Shown: one piece after another, positions 23,936 through 30,812 of the stretch
Position numbering within the stretch: position 1 is the stretch's first letter
How the letters are laid out: the number at the start of each line of letters is the position of its first letter
Assembly (NCBI GenBank): GCA_035512595.1
Contig: DATKDU010000238.1
Coordinates: forward strand, 1 to 30,812
Length of the DNA stretch: 30,812 nt
Direction: 5' to 3'
From: DATKDU01 sp035512595
GTDB taxonomy: Bacteria > Planctomycetota > Planctomycetia > Pirellulales > Pirellulaceae
The notes under the pieces: model-generated
The model's database searches: none
The model's input: only the letters and a program-made list of their open reading frames with translations
What the model was told of the DNA's origin: nothing
Position numbers and translations under genes: made by a program

Positions 23936-23980
23936 AACCGCGGCAATTGGCCGCGTCGCGACCACTGGTCGCGGCTTTAC
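23932..23980. repeat. Palindromic element with GTAAA...TTTAC ends
   Basis: A 49-bp element has outer arms GTAAAACCGCG and CGCGGCTTTAC (10 of 11 bases complementary). Its inner hairpins are CGCGGC/GCCGCG and GCGACC/GGTCGC. It has the same two-hairpin plan and GTA/TAC ends as the GTAG elements but a different core. It contains the TAA stop codon of tadV (23933-23935). Confidence 0.85.
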
Positions 23981-23992
23981 AACGTATTCCCC

Positions 23993-24991
23993 ATGCTGCG
24001 ACCGGCCCTGATCGCGTGCCTCCCCTGGTTCGCCTTGCTCGTGGCGCTCGTGGCCGTGCTGTGGCTGCTCGTCAAGTATTGCCGCCCGCCAATCTCCTGG
24101 CAGCGATTGACGACCCTGCATCGCAATGAGACTGGCGGCGTCCAAAGCCTCAGCTTCGTCGCCACGCTCCCGGTCTTTGTGATGGTGATGATGCTGATCG
24201 TCCAGGTCAGCCAGGTGATGATCGCCAATCTGGTCGTGCAGTACGCGGCATTCGCGGCGGCCCGCTCGGCGATGGTCTGGCTGCCGGCCCGCGTGTCGTG
24301 GGACCCGCAGCCTGCGGAGATCGAAAATTCGATCGGCGTGCCGCCGGTGATGACGTTCGATCGATACGATTACGACAATCAGGGACCGGGGTGGTATGCC
24401 GGCCTCGAATACGCTGTCTGGCTCATCCAGCCCGCCCCCTTTCCGCCCGATGGCACGGATGGCAGCGATCGCAGCGCCAAGCTGTACCGCATTCATCGGG
24501 CGGCAGCCTTGGCCTGCATGCCGATCGCCCCGTCGCGCGATGCTGGGGGCGCGGCGGCGAGCACTCCGCTGATCGACAGCGCCTCGCGCGCCTACCTGGC
24601 CGTCTCTCCTGGCTCGGCGTCCAACCAGCGCGTGCCGGCGCGAATCGCCAACAAGCTGACCTACAGCCTGCAAAACACCAAGATTGAGTTGCGGCGGACC
24701 GCGCCGCGAGAAAGCAAGCCTTGGTGGGATTCTCTGGGACGTTATGAATGGGCGCCGTCGTGGCACGATCAGCTCACGCTGACGGTCACCCATCAATACG
24801 CCTTGCTTCCCGGTCCCGCGCGGCTGCTGGCCCGCAGCGTGGTCCGCGGGGGACAGGACTCGGTGAGCGGCAAGATCGACACCAGCGGGACGTTTTACAC
24901 GATCCCAATCACCGCGACCGCGACCCTTCCCAATGAAGGGGAGACTTCGCGCTGGCGGTACGTTTACAACAAGGCCGACGTGGTGGATTAG
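23993..24991 (+). CDS. TadE-like pseudopilin
   Basis: This 332-residue protein has an N-terminal hydrophobic helix (about 7-27) and a second segment at about 52-72 preceded by RNETGGVQSLSFVATLPVFV, the TadE-like start (G then a hydrophobic run). VQYAAFAAARSAMVW after the helix is typical of TadE/TadG pseudopilins. The large C-terminal part would be outside the membrane and shows no known enzyme motif. The +5 glutamate of classical pilins is missing here. It is the first of three large pseudopilin-like genes and ends two bases before the next ATG. Confidence 0.8.
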   Translation: MLRPALIACLPWFALLVALVAVLWLLVKYCRPPISWQRLTTLHRNETGGVQSLSFVATLPVFVMVMMLIVQVSQVMIANLVVQYAAFAAARSAMVWLPARVSWDPQPAEIENSIGVPPVMTFDRYDYDNQGPGWYAGLEYAVWLIQPAPFPPDGTDGSDRSAKLYRIHRAAALACMPIAPSRDAGGAAASTPLIDSASRAYLAVSPGSASNQRVPARIANKLTYSLQNTKIELRRTAPRESKPWWDSLGRYEWAPSWHDQLTLTVTHQYALLPGPARLLARSVVRGGQDSVSGKIDTSGTFYTIPITATATLPNEGETSRWRYVYNKADVVD

Positions 24992-24993
24992 CA

Positions 24994-26355
24994 ATGCGCC
25001 TCACCCATCCAAACCGACTGCACGCCGACGAGCGCGGCACGATCTCGCTGATCAGCGTCTTCACGCTGCTGCTCCTCACGGTGCTGATGGGGATGGTGAT
25101 CAACGTCGGCCGGCAGGTGGACAACAAGGTTAAGCTCCAGAACGCGGCCGACGCCTCCACCTATTCCGGCGGCGTCGTCCTGGCCCGCGGCATGAACACG
25201 CTTGCCTTCAGCAACCACCTTTTGTGCGACGTCTTTGCCATGACCGCGTTCCTCCGCGAAGGGAGCCAGCGGAATGCCGAGAGCCTGACGCCGGAGATTC
25301 TGGCGACCTGGCAGCGGATGTCCCCCGACCTCGCCAATTCCGGGTTCTCCGCCGGCGACCGCCAGCCGATCCTCAACGCTCCGCCGAACCTGCTGGCGTT
25401 CACCGAGGTCGGGCCGGCCATCGACGACAAGCTGCCGCTGGAGCAGGAGATGGTCCGCACGTACAGCGACTGGATGCAGGCGGTGTCGCTGCGGCTCTTG
25501 CCGACGTTCGAGCAGATCCTCGAAGAGCGGATGATCCCGCAGTTTCAAAGCGACGTGATGAACGCCATTCCGGCGATGGCTCAGCTCGCGGCGGACGAGA
25601 TCGCCAAGACGCACGGCCCGGTTGCCGCCCGCCGGGCGACTTCCTCCGAGGTCCCCAGCGCGGTCTTGTGGCGGGGGATCGTCGATCCGGTTGCGGGAGC
25701 GGCCGATGCCCAGTCGGTCGTCGATCCCTATCTGCGGACGCTGCCAGTCGTTGATCCTGTGAACGATTACCTTCCGATGTCCGACCAGATGCGGTACCAG
25801 CAGATCGCCCGCCAGCAGCGCGAGCAGGCTGCCACGCGCTACCTCCGCGCCTGGAACAGCCGCGCGATGCAGTACTTCGACGAGTATGCCAAGATGAGCC
25901 AGTTCGGCCGCTTGTGGCGGGGCTTCACCTGCGGGCAACTCAAGAAGCTCCTCGAAGAAGAGTACCCCGACAGCAACCTTCCCTTCGTGATCCGCTACAC
26001 GCCGGCCGACGTGGGGTGGGATCAGACGCGGCTCGACCGCGACTACATGTTCATCGGCGTGGCCTATCGTCCGCAGATCGCGCCGGCGATGGGCAAGGTG
26101 TTTCAGACCCGGCTGGAAAGCGACGCTCAGGCTTACGCCCAGGGGCTGCTGTTCATCCCAGGAGGAAATTGGGACTTGATGTCGCAGTACTGGAATTTCC
26201 ATCTGGTGCCGGCGATGCACGAGAGCGTCGGCCCGATTTTGCAGACGCAGCCGCAGGTGCAAGGGGTGACAACAACCGCTACCTCGCGCACCTGGACCCT
26301 TCCCAACCTCGGCAGCACCGATGAGACCGACATCCGGCGAATCACGACGCACTGA
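24994..26355 (+). CDS. TadG-like pilus assembly protein
   Basis: The 453-residue protein begins with a basic leader and ERGTISLISVFTLLLLTVLM, the N-terminal motif of TadG-like proteins. The family-typical VGRQVDNKVKLQNAADASTY follows, then a long extracytoplasmic part. A von Willebrand domain, present in some TadG proteins, was not recognised. The start follows the previous stop by two bases. The 3' end overlaps the next start by 35 bases and stops one base before a palindromic element. Confidence 0.82.
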   Translation: MRLTHPNRLHADERGTISLISVFTLLLLTVLMGMVINVGRQVDNKVKLQNAADASTYSGGVVLARGMNTLAFSNHLLCDVFAMTAFLREGSQRNAESLTPEILATWQRMSPDLANSGFSAGDRQPILNAPPNLLAFTEVGPAIDDKLPLEQEMVRTYSDWMQAVSLRLLPTFEQILEERMIPQFQSDVMNAIPAMAQLAADEIAKTHGPVAARRATSSEVPSAVLWRGIVDPVAGAADAQSVVDPYLRTLPVVDPVNDYLPMSDQMRYQQIARQQREQAATRYLRAWNSRAMQYFDEYAKMSQFGRLWRGFTCGQLKKLLEEEYPDSNLPFVIRYTPADVGWDQTRLDRDYMFIGVAYRPQIAPAMGKVFQTRLESDAQAYAQGLLFIPGGNWDLMSQYWNFHLVPAMHESVGPILQTQPQVQGVTTTATSRTWTLPNLGSTDETDIRRITTH

Positions 26356-27382
26356 GGTAGGACGGCCCTTCTGGGCCGTCTCGCGATGGACGGCCTGGAA
26401 AGGCCGTCCTACGAGGCAAATCCGCGCGCGCCGCCGCAAAGGGCTCGCCCCGCTGGAGCTGACCCTGTCGCTGCCGCTGCTTCTCTTCACGATGGCCCTG
26501 ATGGTTGCGCTCGGCGCGGCGGCCACCTGGAAAGTGCGGACCCTCGTTGCCGCCCGCAACACGGCCTGGCGGCATCGCTGGCCGCGCGGCGGGCTGTATG
26601 AACAGTTGCGGGCTCCCGGCTGGCCGTCGCCAGGTACGTACGACTTCCACGGCGCCGGCAACCTGACCGCCATCGATCATCCGGCATTCGGCCATCCGGT
26701 CGCCCGCGGGCCGCTGCCGGAAATCGACGTCGATGACCGGCTCCTTGATCCGACGCGCGGCTTGATCGAAGGGGAAGCCCGGCACCAGCGATTGCCGCCG
26801 ATGCTGGCCAGGCTGGGACCCTATCAGCACGCCGTCGATCATCTGCTGCTGGACGACAAATTCGGTTACCGCCAGATGGGAATTCCCTCCAACGGTTCGC
26901 GGCGCATCCCGCGGATTTACGTGCTGGACGGCAATCCGAGTGGAATGCAGGACGAGGACCCGCACCGCTGGCAGATCGAGCCGGGGTATTTTGGCATGTA
27001 CTGGTCGGCCAAGAACGCTGCGCAGTCGCGCTATAGCCAGATGGATTTGTGGATTCTTGACCGCGACGGGGAGCTTTCGGCGTGGGGCTTTGGCACCGAA
27101 TTTCATCCGCCCTTCCCTTGGTTTTGCAGCACCGATCCGATGCAGGTCCGGATGGACTACATGGCCAATCACCAGGACCGCATCTACGGCTGGAACGATC
27201 CGTCGGCGATGAGCCGCCGGTACGACGTGCCGCTGAGCCTCTGCGGCCGGTTCATCGCCCTCTATCGCCGCCAGCTTCTGTTCTTGTTCCCGCCGCCGCT
27301 GACGCCGCCTCCCAATCATCCGCTGCTGGTGAAGATTCAGAAGCTTCAGGACGTCCAGCAGCAGCTTCAGCAGCCGCCGTAA
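26321..27382 (+). CDS. TadE-like pseudopilin with a repeat-encoded leader
   Basis: This 353-residue protein has a prepilin-type site at G41 (KGLAPLELTLSLPLL: L, A, P, L then E at +5), a hydrophobic helix of about 20 residues and VRTLVAARNTAWRHRW, then a large outer domain. The only in-frame start before the site is the ATG at 26321, which overlaps tadG by 35 bases. The palindromic element at 26357-26412 is therefore translated as residues 13-31, within the part that prepilin peptidase would remove. The C-terminus is rich in Pro and Gln. The outer domain's function is unknown. Confidence 0.8.
   Translation: MRPTSGESRRTEVGRPFWAVSRWTAWKGRPTRQIRARRRKGLAPLELTLSLPLLLFTMALMVALGAAATWKVRTLVAARNTAWRHRWPRGGLYEQLRAPGWPSPGTYDFHGAGNLTAIDHPAFGHPVARGPLPEIDVDDRLLDPTRGLIEGEARHQRLPPMLARLGPYQHAVDHLLLDDKFGYRQMGIPSNGSRRIPRIYVLDGNPSGMQDEDPHRWQIEPGYFGMYWSAKNAAQSRYSQMDLWILDRDGELSAWGFGTEFHPPFPWFCSTDPMQVRMDYMANHQDRIYGWNDPSAMSRRYDVPLSLCGRFIALYRRQLLFLFPPPLTPPPNHPLLVKIQKLQDVQQQLQQPP
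26357..26412. repeat. GTAG-CTAC palindromic element, copy 4 (translated)
   Basis: A 56-bp copy has arms GTAGGACGGCC and GGCCGTCCTAC and a slightly longer centre. It begins one base after the tadG stop codon and encodes leader residues 13-31 of the following TadE-like protein. Confidence 0.92.
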
Positions 27383-27386
27383 CCGT

Positions 27387-28364
27387 ATGGCCGATTCACC
27401 AGCGACAACACCTCCGCGAGCCGAGCCGGGACAAGCGAACAAGCCGCTGGACTTCGGCCGTCTTTCACGGCGAATGATCGGTTGGACGAGCAATGGCCTG
27501 GCGACGGCACTGATTCTCGTCGCCGGGCTGACGTTCGGCCGGCAAGTCCTCCTGTGGTGGCACGAGGAGCCTGCCGCCACTGCTCCGCACAAGTCCGATC
27601 TGGCGTCGCTTGAAAATGGAATCAAGCACCTCAAATTCGGCGCGCTCTCCGGCCCAATTCAGACCCGCAAAGTCGGCGGCAGCCGCGACGACGTGCTGGC
27701 CGCCCTGAGCGACATGTGCCGGCCGAGCGAGCGGCCCAGTTCTGCGGTTGGAGTGCCGCTGAACGAGGCGGAGCAAAGATTGCTGGCCTCGCTGGCGGAC
27801 AAAGAGCCGGCCGAATCAGGGGACGGCTGGCGGATCGACCAGCTTCCAGAGGGACTGCCGCTGGTGATCTGCTCGACGACCGTAGAACGGGATTCATCCC
27901 GTTCTCGATCGACTGGCCAGCGACCAGGGAACGGAATGAATTCCGTTCTACGTTTGCCGCTCGACCTGCGGATCGTCGCCATCGGCCTGGCGGTGCCGGC
28001 GGCGGATGACCAGTGGTCGGCCTACGCCTTCCGACTCGAGGATGAAAGCCGAGCGGCTTCCGATTCCGAGCCGTTTCCATTGCCTGCCGATTCCATCCGC
28101 GGGATTACGCTGACGCAGCCGGACGGGACGGTCCTGACGACGTTTCGCGGCCAGGGGACACCGGCCGCGTGGGAGACGCACTTTCAAGAACTGCCGCCAG
28201 TCAGCGGCTGGCAATTGCGGGCGAATTCCGCCGCCAGTCGCCGCGGGCACTATGAGTTTGACCGGCGGAGCAGCAATTCGTTTCGAGCCCAGGTCCATTT
28301 CGAGTACGATGGTCAAGGGGGACTCTGCGGGCTGGTGCTCGTGGCCCCCGCCGACAAACCGTGA
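27387..28364 (+). CDS. Hypothetical membrane-anchored protein of the Tad locus
   Basis: I do not recognise this 325-residue protein. A Pro/Lys-rich N-terminus is followed by one hydrophobic helix (about 36-54, NGLATALILVAGLTFGRQVL), so the rest is probably extracytoplasmic. The C-terminal part is predicted to be beta-rich (YEFDRRSSNSFRAQVHFEYD). Residues 166-188 (VERDSSRSRSTGQRPGNGMN plus three) are encoded by a palindromic element inserted in frame between two otherwise ordinary-looking parts. It starts four bases after the TadE-like gene and is followed by cpaB, so it probably serves pilus assembly. Confidence 0.72.
   Translation: MADSPATTPPRAEPGQANKPLDFGRLSRRMIGWTSNGLATALILVAGLTFGRQVLLWWHEEPAATAPHKSDLASLENGIKHLKFGALSGPIQTRKVGGSRDDVLAALSDMCRPSERPSSAVGVPLNEAEQRLLASLADKEPAESGDGWRIDQLPEGLPLVICSTTVERDSSRSRSTGQRPGNGMNSVLRLPLDLRIVAIGLAVPAADDQWSAYAFRLEDESRAASDSEPFPLPADSIRGITLTQPDGTVLTTFRGQGTPAAWETHFQELPPVSGWQLRANSAASRRGHYEFDRRSSNSFRAQVHFEYDGQGGLCGLVLVAPADKP
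27882..27951. repeat. GTAG-CTAC palindromic element, GTAGAACGG variant inside a gene
   Basis: A 70-bp element has 22-bp arms (GTAGAACGGGATTCATCCCG... facing ...CGGAATGAATTCCGTTCTAC) that match at 20 positions. Each arm is also a hairpin around TTCA or TGAA. It lies fully inside the open reading frame at 27387-28364 and is translated without a stop. Confidence 0.9.
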
Positions 28365-28376
28365 GTTCTGCTGGCC

Positions 28377-29135
28377 ATGAAACATCTCGGTCTGATCATC
28401 GCCGTCGTGCTCGGCGTCGTGGGAGCCACGCTGAATTTCCTGTACCTCCTGCGGAAGGCGGAGAACTTCGACAAAGTCGCCTTTCTCAGCATCCGCTCAG
28501 ACACATGGGTCAAGCGCGGCGATACGTTCCGCGAGGACCACTTCGCCCCCATCGAGATTCCCAAGGGGGCAGTCTCTGCCCAACTCAGCGATACCGCGCT
28601 CCGGTTCTCCGACCTCAATACAGTCAAGGGGATGAAGGCCACCCGCGACTATGCCGGCGGCGAGATGGTCCTCGAAGAGCATCTCCGCACGCCACCGGCC
28701 GAACTGGTCTTCAGCGACCCGAACGAACGGGTGATGTGGGTGCCGGTTGATACGCGGACGTTCGTGCCGTCCCTCGTCAAGCCGGGGGACTGGGTGTCGT
28801 TCCTGGTTCCCAAGGGATATGTCGTGCGGCCCCCTGCGCTGCCACCTGGCGAGAACGGGGACGAAGATACCGGCCCCGCCACTCCGCTCCCCTTGTCAGA
28901 CACCGAGTTGGTCGGCCCGTTCAAGGTCCTCTCCATCGGCAATCGTCTTGGCAGCACCGACGTCTTCAAAGCGGCCGGAATGCCGCAGCAGCAGGAGAAC
29001 ATCCTGTCGATCAGCGTGCGCGCCGACGGCAATCAGCTCGAAGCGAAGGCCAAGAAGCTGTGGGACCTGCTTCAGGCGGGCGGCTTTCGGCAGGCGGGGG
29101 TGGTGCTTCATCCGCGGGGATTGGAACAGAAGTAA
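28377..29135 (+). CDS. cpaB: Flp pilus assembly protein CpaB/RcpC
   Basis: CpaB proteins act at the outer face of the inner membrane with the Tad secretin. The 252-residue protein has an N-terminal membrane helix (about 3-23) and a SAF-like domain: SDTWVKRGDTFREDHFAPIE, then GMKATRDYAGGEMVLEEHL, then MWVPVDTRTFVPSLVKPGDW with the conserved GDxVSF turn. A short Pro/Gly loop interrupts the C-terminal beta part. Length and domain order fit the family. It is 12 bases downstream of the hypothetical membrane gene. Confidence 0.88.
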   Translation: MKHLGLIIAVVLGVVGATLNFLYLLRKAENFDKVAFLSIRSDTWVKRGDTFREDHFAPIEIPKGAVSAQLSDTALRFSDLNTVKGMKATRDYAGGEMVLEEHLRTPPAELVFSDPNERVMWVPVDTRTFVPSLVKPGDWVSFLVPKGYVVRPPALPPGENGDEDTGPATPLPLSDTELVGPFKVLSIGNRLGSTDVFKAAGMPQQQENILSISVRADGNQLEAKAKKLWDLLQAGGFRQAGVVLHPRGLEQK

Positions 29136-29139
29136 CTCT

Positions 29140-29230
29140 ATTGTGGATTGTGGATTGCGGATTGTCAGAACGCTTGACATTCCAATCTGCAATCCGCAAT
29201 CTGCAATCCGCAATCTGCAATCCGCAATCC
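29140..29230. repeat. ATTGTGGATTG / CAATCTGCAATCCG tandem inverted repeat
   Basis: The left part (29140-29164) is built from GGATTG-type units. The right part (29183-29230) holds three perfect 14-bp copies of CAATCTGCAATCCG plus a partial one, complementary in type to the left. It starts four bases after the cpaB stop codon and ends one base before the ATG of the FHA-CpaF gene, filling the whole gap. A ribosome binding site for that gene is therefore absent or repeat-derived. Confidence 0.92.
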
Positions 29231-29231
29231 A

Positions 29232-30812
29232 ATGAAAGTCTGGTTCAACAAGGTTCACGAATCCCGCCGGCAGGTGGTGGACATCGCTGCCGCCGAGCTG
29301 ACGATCGGCCGCGACGCGGGAAACACGCTCGTGCTGGCCAGTCCGCTGGTGTCGCGGCGACATGCGGTCGTCAAATTGCTCAATGGCGAGCTGTCGCTCG
29401 AGAACGTCGGCCTCAATAGCTGCCTCGTCGGCGAGACGGAAGTCCTCGGCGGGCAGGTGGCGACGTTCAAGCCGGGGGTCCGCGTCCGCATCTGGCCCTA
29501 CTCGCTCACGTTTGAGGCCGAATCGGCGCCGCACGTCTCGCGGGCCGACCTGGAAGCCCACCTGCGGTCGATCATGGCCGACCTGGAGCTCAAAATTCAT
29601 CGCCAGCTCCTGGAGCGGCTCGACCTCCTCGACACCGAAGCCAACCGCGAGCGGACGACCGAGCGGATTCTCCTCTTGGAAAACAACATCGAGGATGTCT
29701 GCCGCGAGCTGAACGTCTTTTCCGGCGACAACGACCGGCTGCTGGAGGAAGTCGCCGGCCTGACGCTCCGCGACCTCTTGGTTCATCAGGTCGTGATGGA
29801 GCAGCATACCGAGGAATGGTTCGACCTGGCGGCACTCACCGCCAATGAGTTCGACGTGCCGGCCACCCTCGTCCCCGAGCGCGAGGCCGAGCTGCACAAC
29901 CTGCTCTCAGTCCTCCGCAAGTCGCTCGACATGACGGGGCAGTCCGACGTCAGCATCCGCATCCGCGGCATCGAGGACGGCTTTGCTGACGTCTTCCCCA
30001 AGGTGCGGCCGCACCTGCACGCCGAGCTGCGGAAGTACCTGGTCCTGCGGTCGCTGAAAAAGGACCTCAAGGACACTGTGTACGGCTTCGGCCCGCTGCA
30101 GGATTTGCTGCGAGCCCCCAGCGTGACGGAAATCATGGTCGTCTCCAGCGACCAGATTTACATCGAGCGCGACGGGCAAATCGAGCGATCGGGCCGGCGG
30201 TTTATCTCCGACGACGTCACCGAGTCGATCATCGAGCGGATCGTGGCCCAGGTGGGCCGGCGGATCGACAAAAGCCAGCCGCTGGTCGATGCCCGTCTTC
30301 CCGACGGCAGCCGGGTAAATGCGATCATTCCGCCCTTGGCCGTCCGCGGGCCCTGTTTGACGATTCGCAAATGTCCCGTCCGCCGCTTCACGATGGACGA
30401 TCTGATCGAGCGCGGTTCGCGGCCCAGTGCCGCAGCTTTGTTTCTGAGGGCGTCTGTGATCGATCACCGAAACATCCTCGTCAGCGGGGGAACGGGCACC
30501 GGCAAGACGACGATGCTCAACGTGCTTTCCAGTTTTATTCCCCACCGCGAGCGGATCGTCACCATCGAGGACACGCAGGAACTTAAGCTGCATCAGGAAC
30601 ACGTCGTCACCCTGGAAACAAAGCCGCCCAACGTCGAGGGCACGGGGGAATACACGATCCGCGATCTGGTGAAAAATGCGCTTCGCATGCGGCCGGATCG
30701 GATTCTCGTGGGCGAATGCCGGGGCGGGGAAGCCTTGGACATGCTCCAAGCCATGAACACCGGGCACGACGGGTCCATGACCACGATCCACGCCAACAGC
30801 ACGGAAGACGTT
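29232..30812 (+). CDS. FHA domain fused to CpaF/TadA secretion ATPase (3' truncated)
   Basis: The frame is open from the ATG at 29232 to the window end, 527 codons, so the C-terminus is missing. Residues 1-90 form an FHA domain that binds phosphothreonine peptides: IGRDAGNTLVLASPLVSRRH with G26, R27, S41 and H44. A helical linker (about 100-230) leads to the N-terminal ATPase domain (YGFGPLQDLLRAPSVTEIMV, LVDARLPDGSRVNAIIPP). Walker A is GGTGTGKTT (419-427, K425) and Walker B is RPDRILVGE (E495); GHDGSMTTIHAN holds the conserved His. It is the second CpaF-type ATPase of the locus and should be the full-length one. The FHA domain suggests control by Ser/Thr protein kinases. Confidence 0.93.
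   Translation, partial: MKVWFNKVHESRRQVVDIAAAELTIGRDAGNTLVLASPLVSRRHAVVKLLNGELSLENVGLNSCLVGETEVLGGQVATFKPGVRVRIWPYSLTFEAESAPHVSRADLEAHLRSIMADLELKIHRQLLERLDLLDTEANRERTTERILLLENNIEDVCRELNVFSGDNDRLLEEVAGLTLRDLLVHQVVMEQHTEEWFDLAALTANEFDVPATLVPEREAELHNLLSVLRKSLDMTGQSDVSIRIRGIEDGFADVFPKVRPHLHAELRKYLVLRSLKKDLKDTVYGFGPLQDLLRAPSVTEIMVVSSDQIYIERDGQIERSGRRFISDDVTESIIERIVAQVGRRIDKSQPLVDARLPDGSRVNAIIPPLAVRGPCLTIRKCPVRRFTMDDLIERGSRPSAAALFLRASVIDHRNILVSGGTGTGKTTMLNVLSSFIPHRERIVTIEDTQELKLHQEHVVTLETKPPNVEGTGEYTIRDLVKNALRMRPDRILVGECRGGEALDMLQAMNTGHDGSMTTIHANSTEDV

Noticed and set aside
29183..29230. Possible iterons of a replication origin or a CRISPR fragment
   Set aside because: The 14-bp units are contiguous without spacers, face a complementary left half, and lie in a pilus operon with no initiator gene, so an intergenic repeat element is the simpler reading.

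Overview
The window is GC-rich, gene-dense bacterial chromosome, most consistent with a member of the Planctomycetota (Pirellulales-like). That is an inference from the mix of genes: a cytochrome c oxidase assembly cluster, a multihaem cytochrome fused to TPRs, a sugar dehydrogenase fused to a dihaem cytochrome, small unrecognised proteins, a Tad pilus locus with an FHA-CpaF ATPase, and many palindromic repeats. No rRNA, tRNA, CRISPR array or transposase gene was seen.

Layout. (1) 1-7141, plus strand: the end of an aa3-type oxidase operon, with haem A synthase (5' truncated), haem O synthase, oxidase subunit III with a large inserted domain, subunit IV, an ABC ATPase and permease, a SCO copper chaperone, a CtaM/DUF420 assembly factor and a small CPTCK membrane protein. 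Most starts overlap the previous stop. (2) 7154-12732, mostly minus strand: a seven-haem TPR cytochrome, a small CxxC protein (plus strand), two unrecognised proteins and selA. (3) 12733-15016: an accessory-looking two-gene cassette, a 470-aa protein of unknown family plus a Nudix hydrolase, behind a promoter overlapped by a perfect palindrome. (4) 15017-21586: a helix-turn-helix protein interrupted by low-complexity repeats, a class V aminotransferase, an App1-like phosphatase and a PQQ-type dehydrogenase/dihaem fusion. (5) 21654-30812: a Tad (tight adherence) pilus locus with a short CpaF ATPase, two Flp-like pilins, a prepilin peptidase, TadE/TadG-like pseudopilins, a hypothetical membrane protein, CpaB and a second CpaF ATPase carrying an N-terminal FHA domain (cut by the window end).

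The most unusual signal is a set of palindromic or tandem repeats at gene junctions, densest in the Tad locus. Six share GTAG...CTAC ends and a paired-hairpin plan. Two of these are translated in frame inside the cleavable leaders of pilin-like proteins, and a third is translated inside a hypothetical protein. Others supply stop or start codons of the adjoining genes. They look like small mobile palindromes tolerated at gene edges and in disposable peptide segments.
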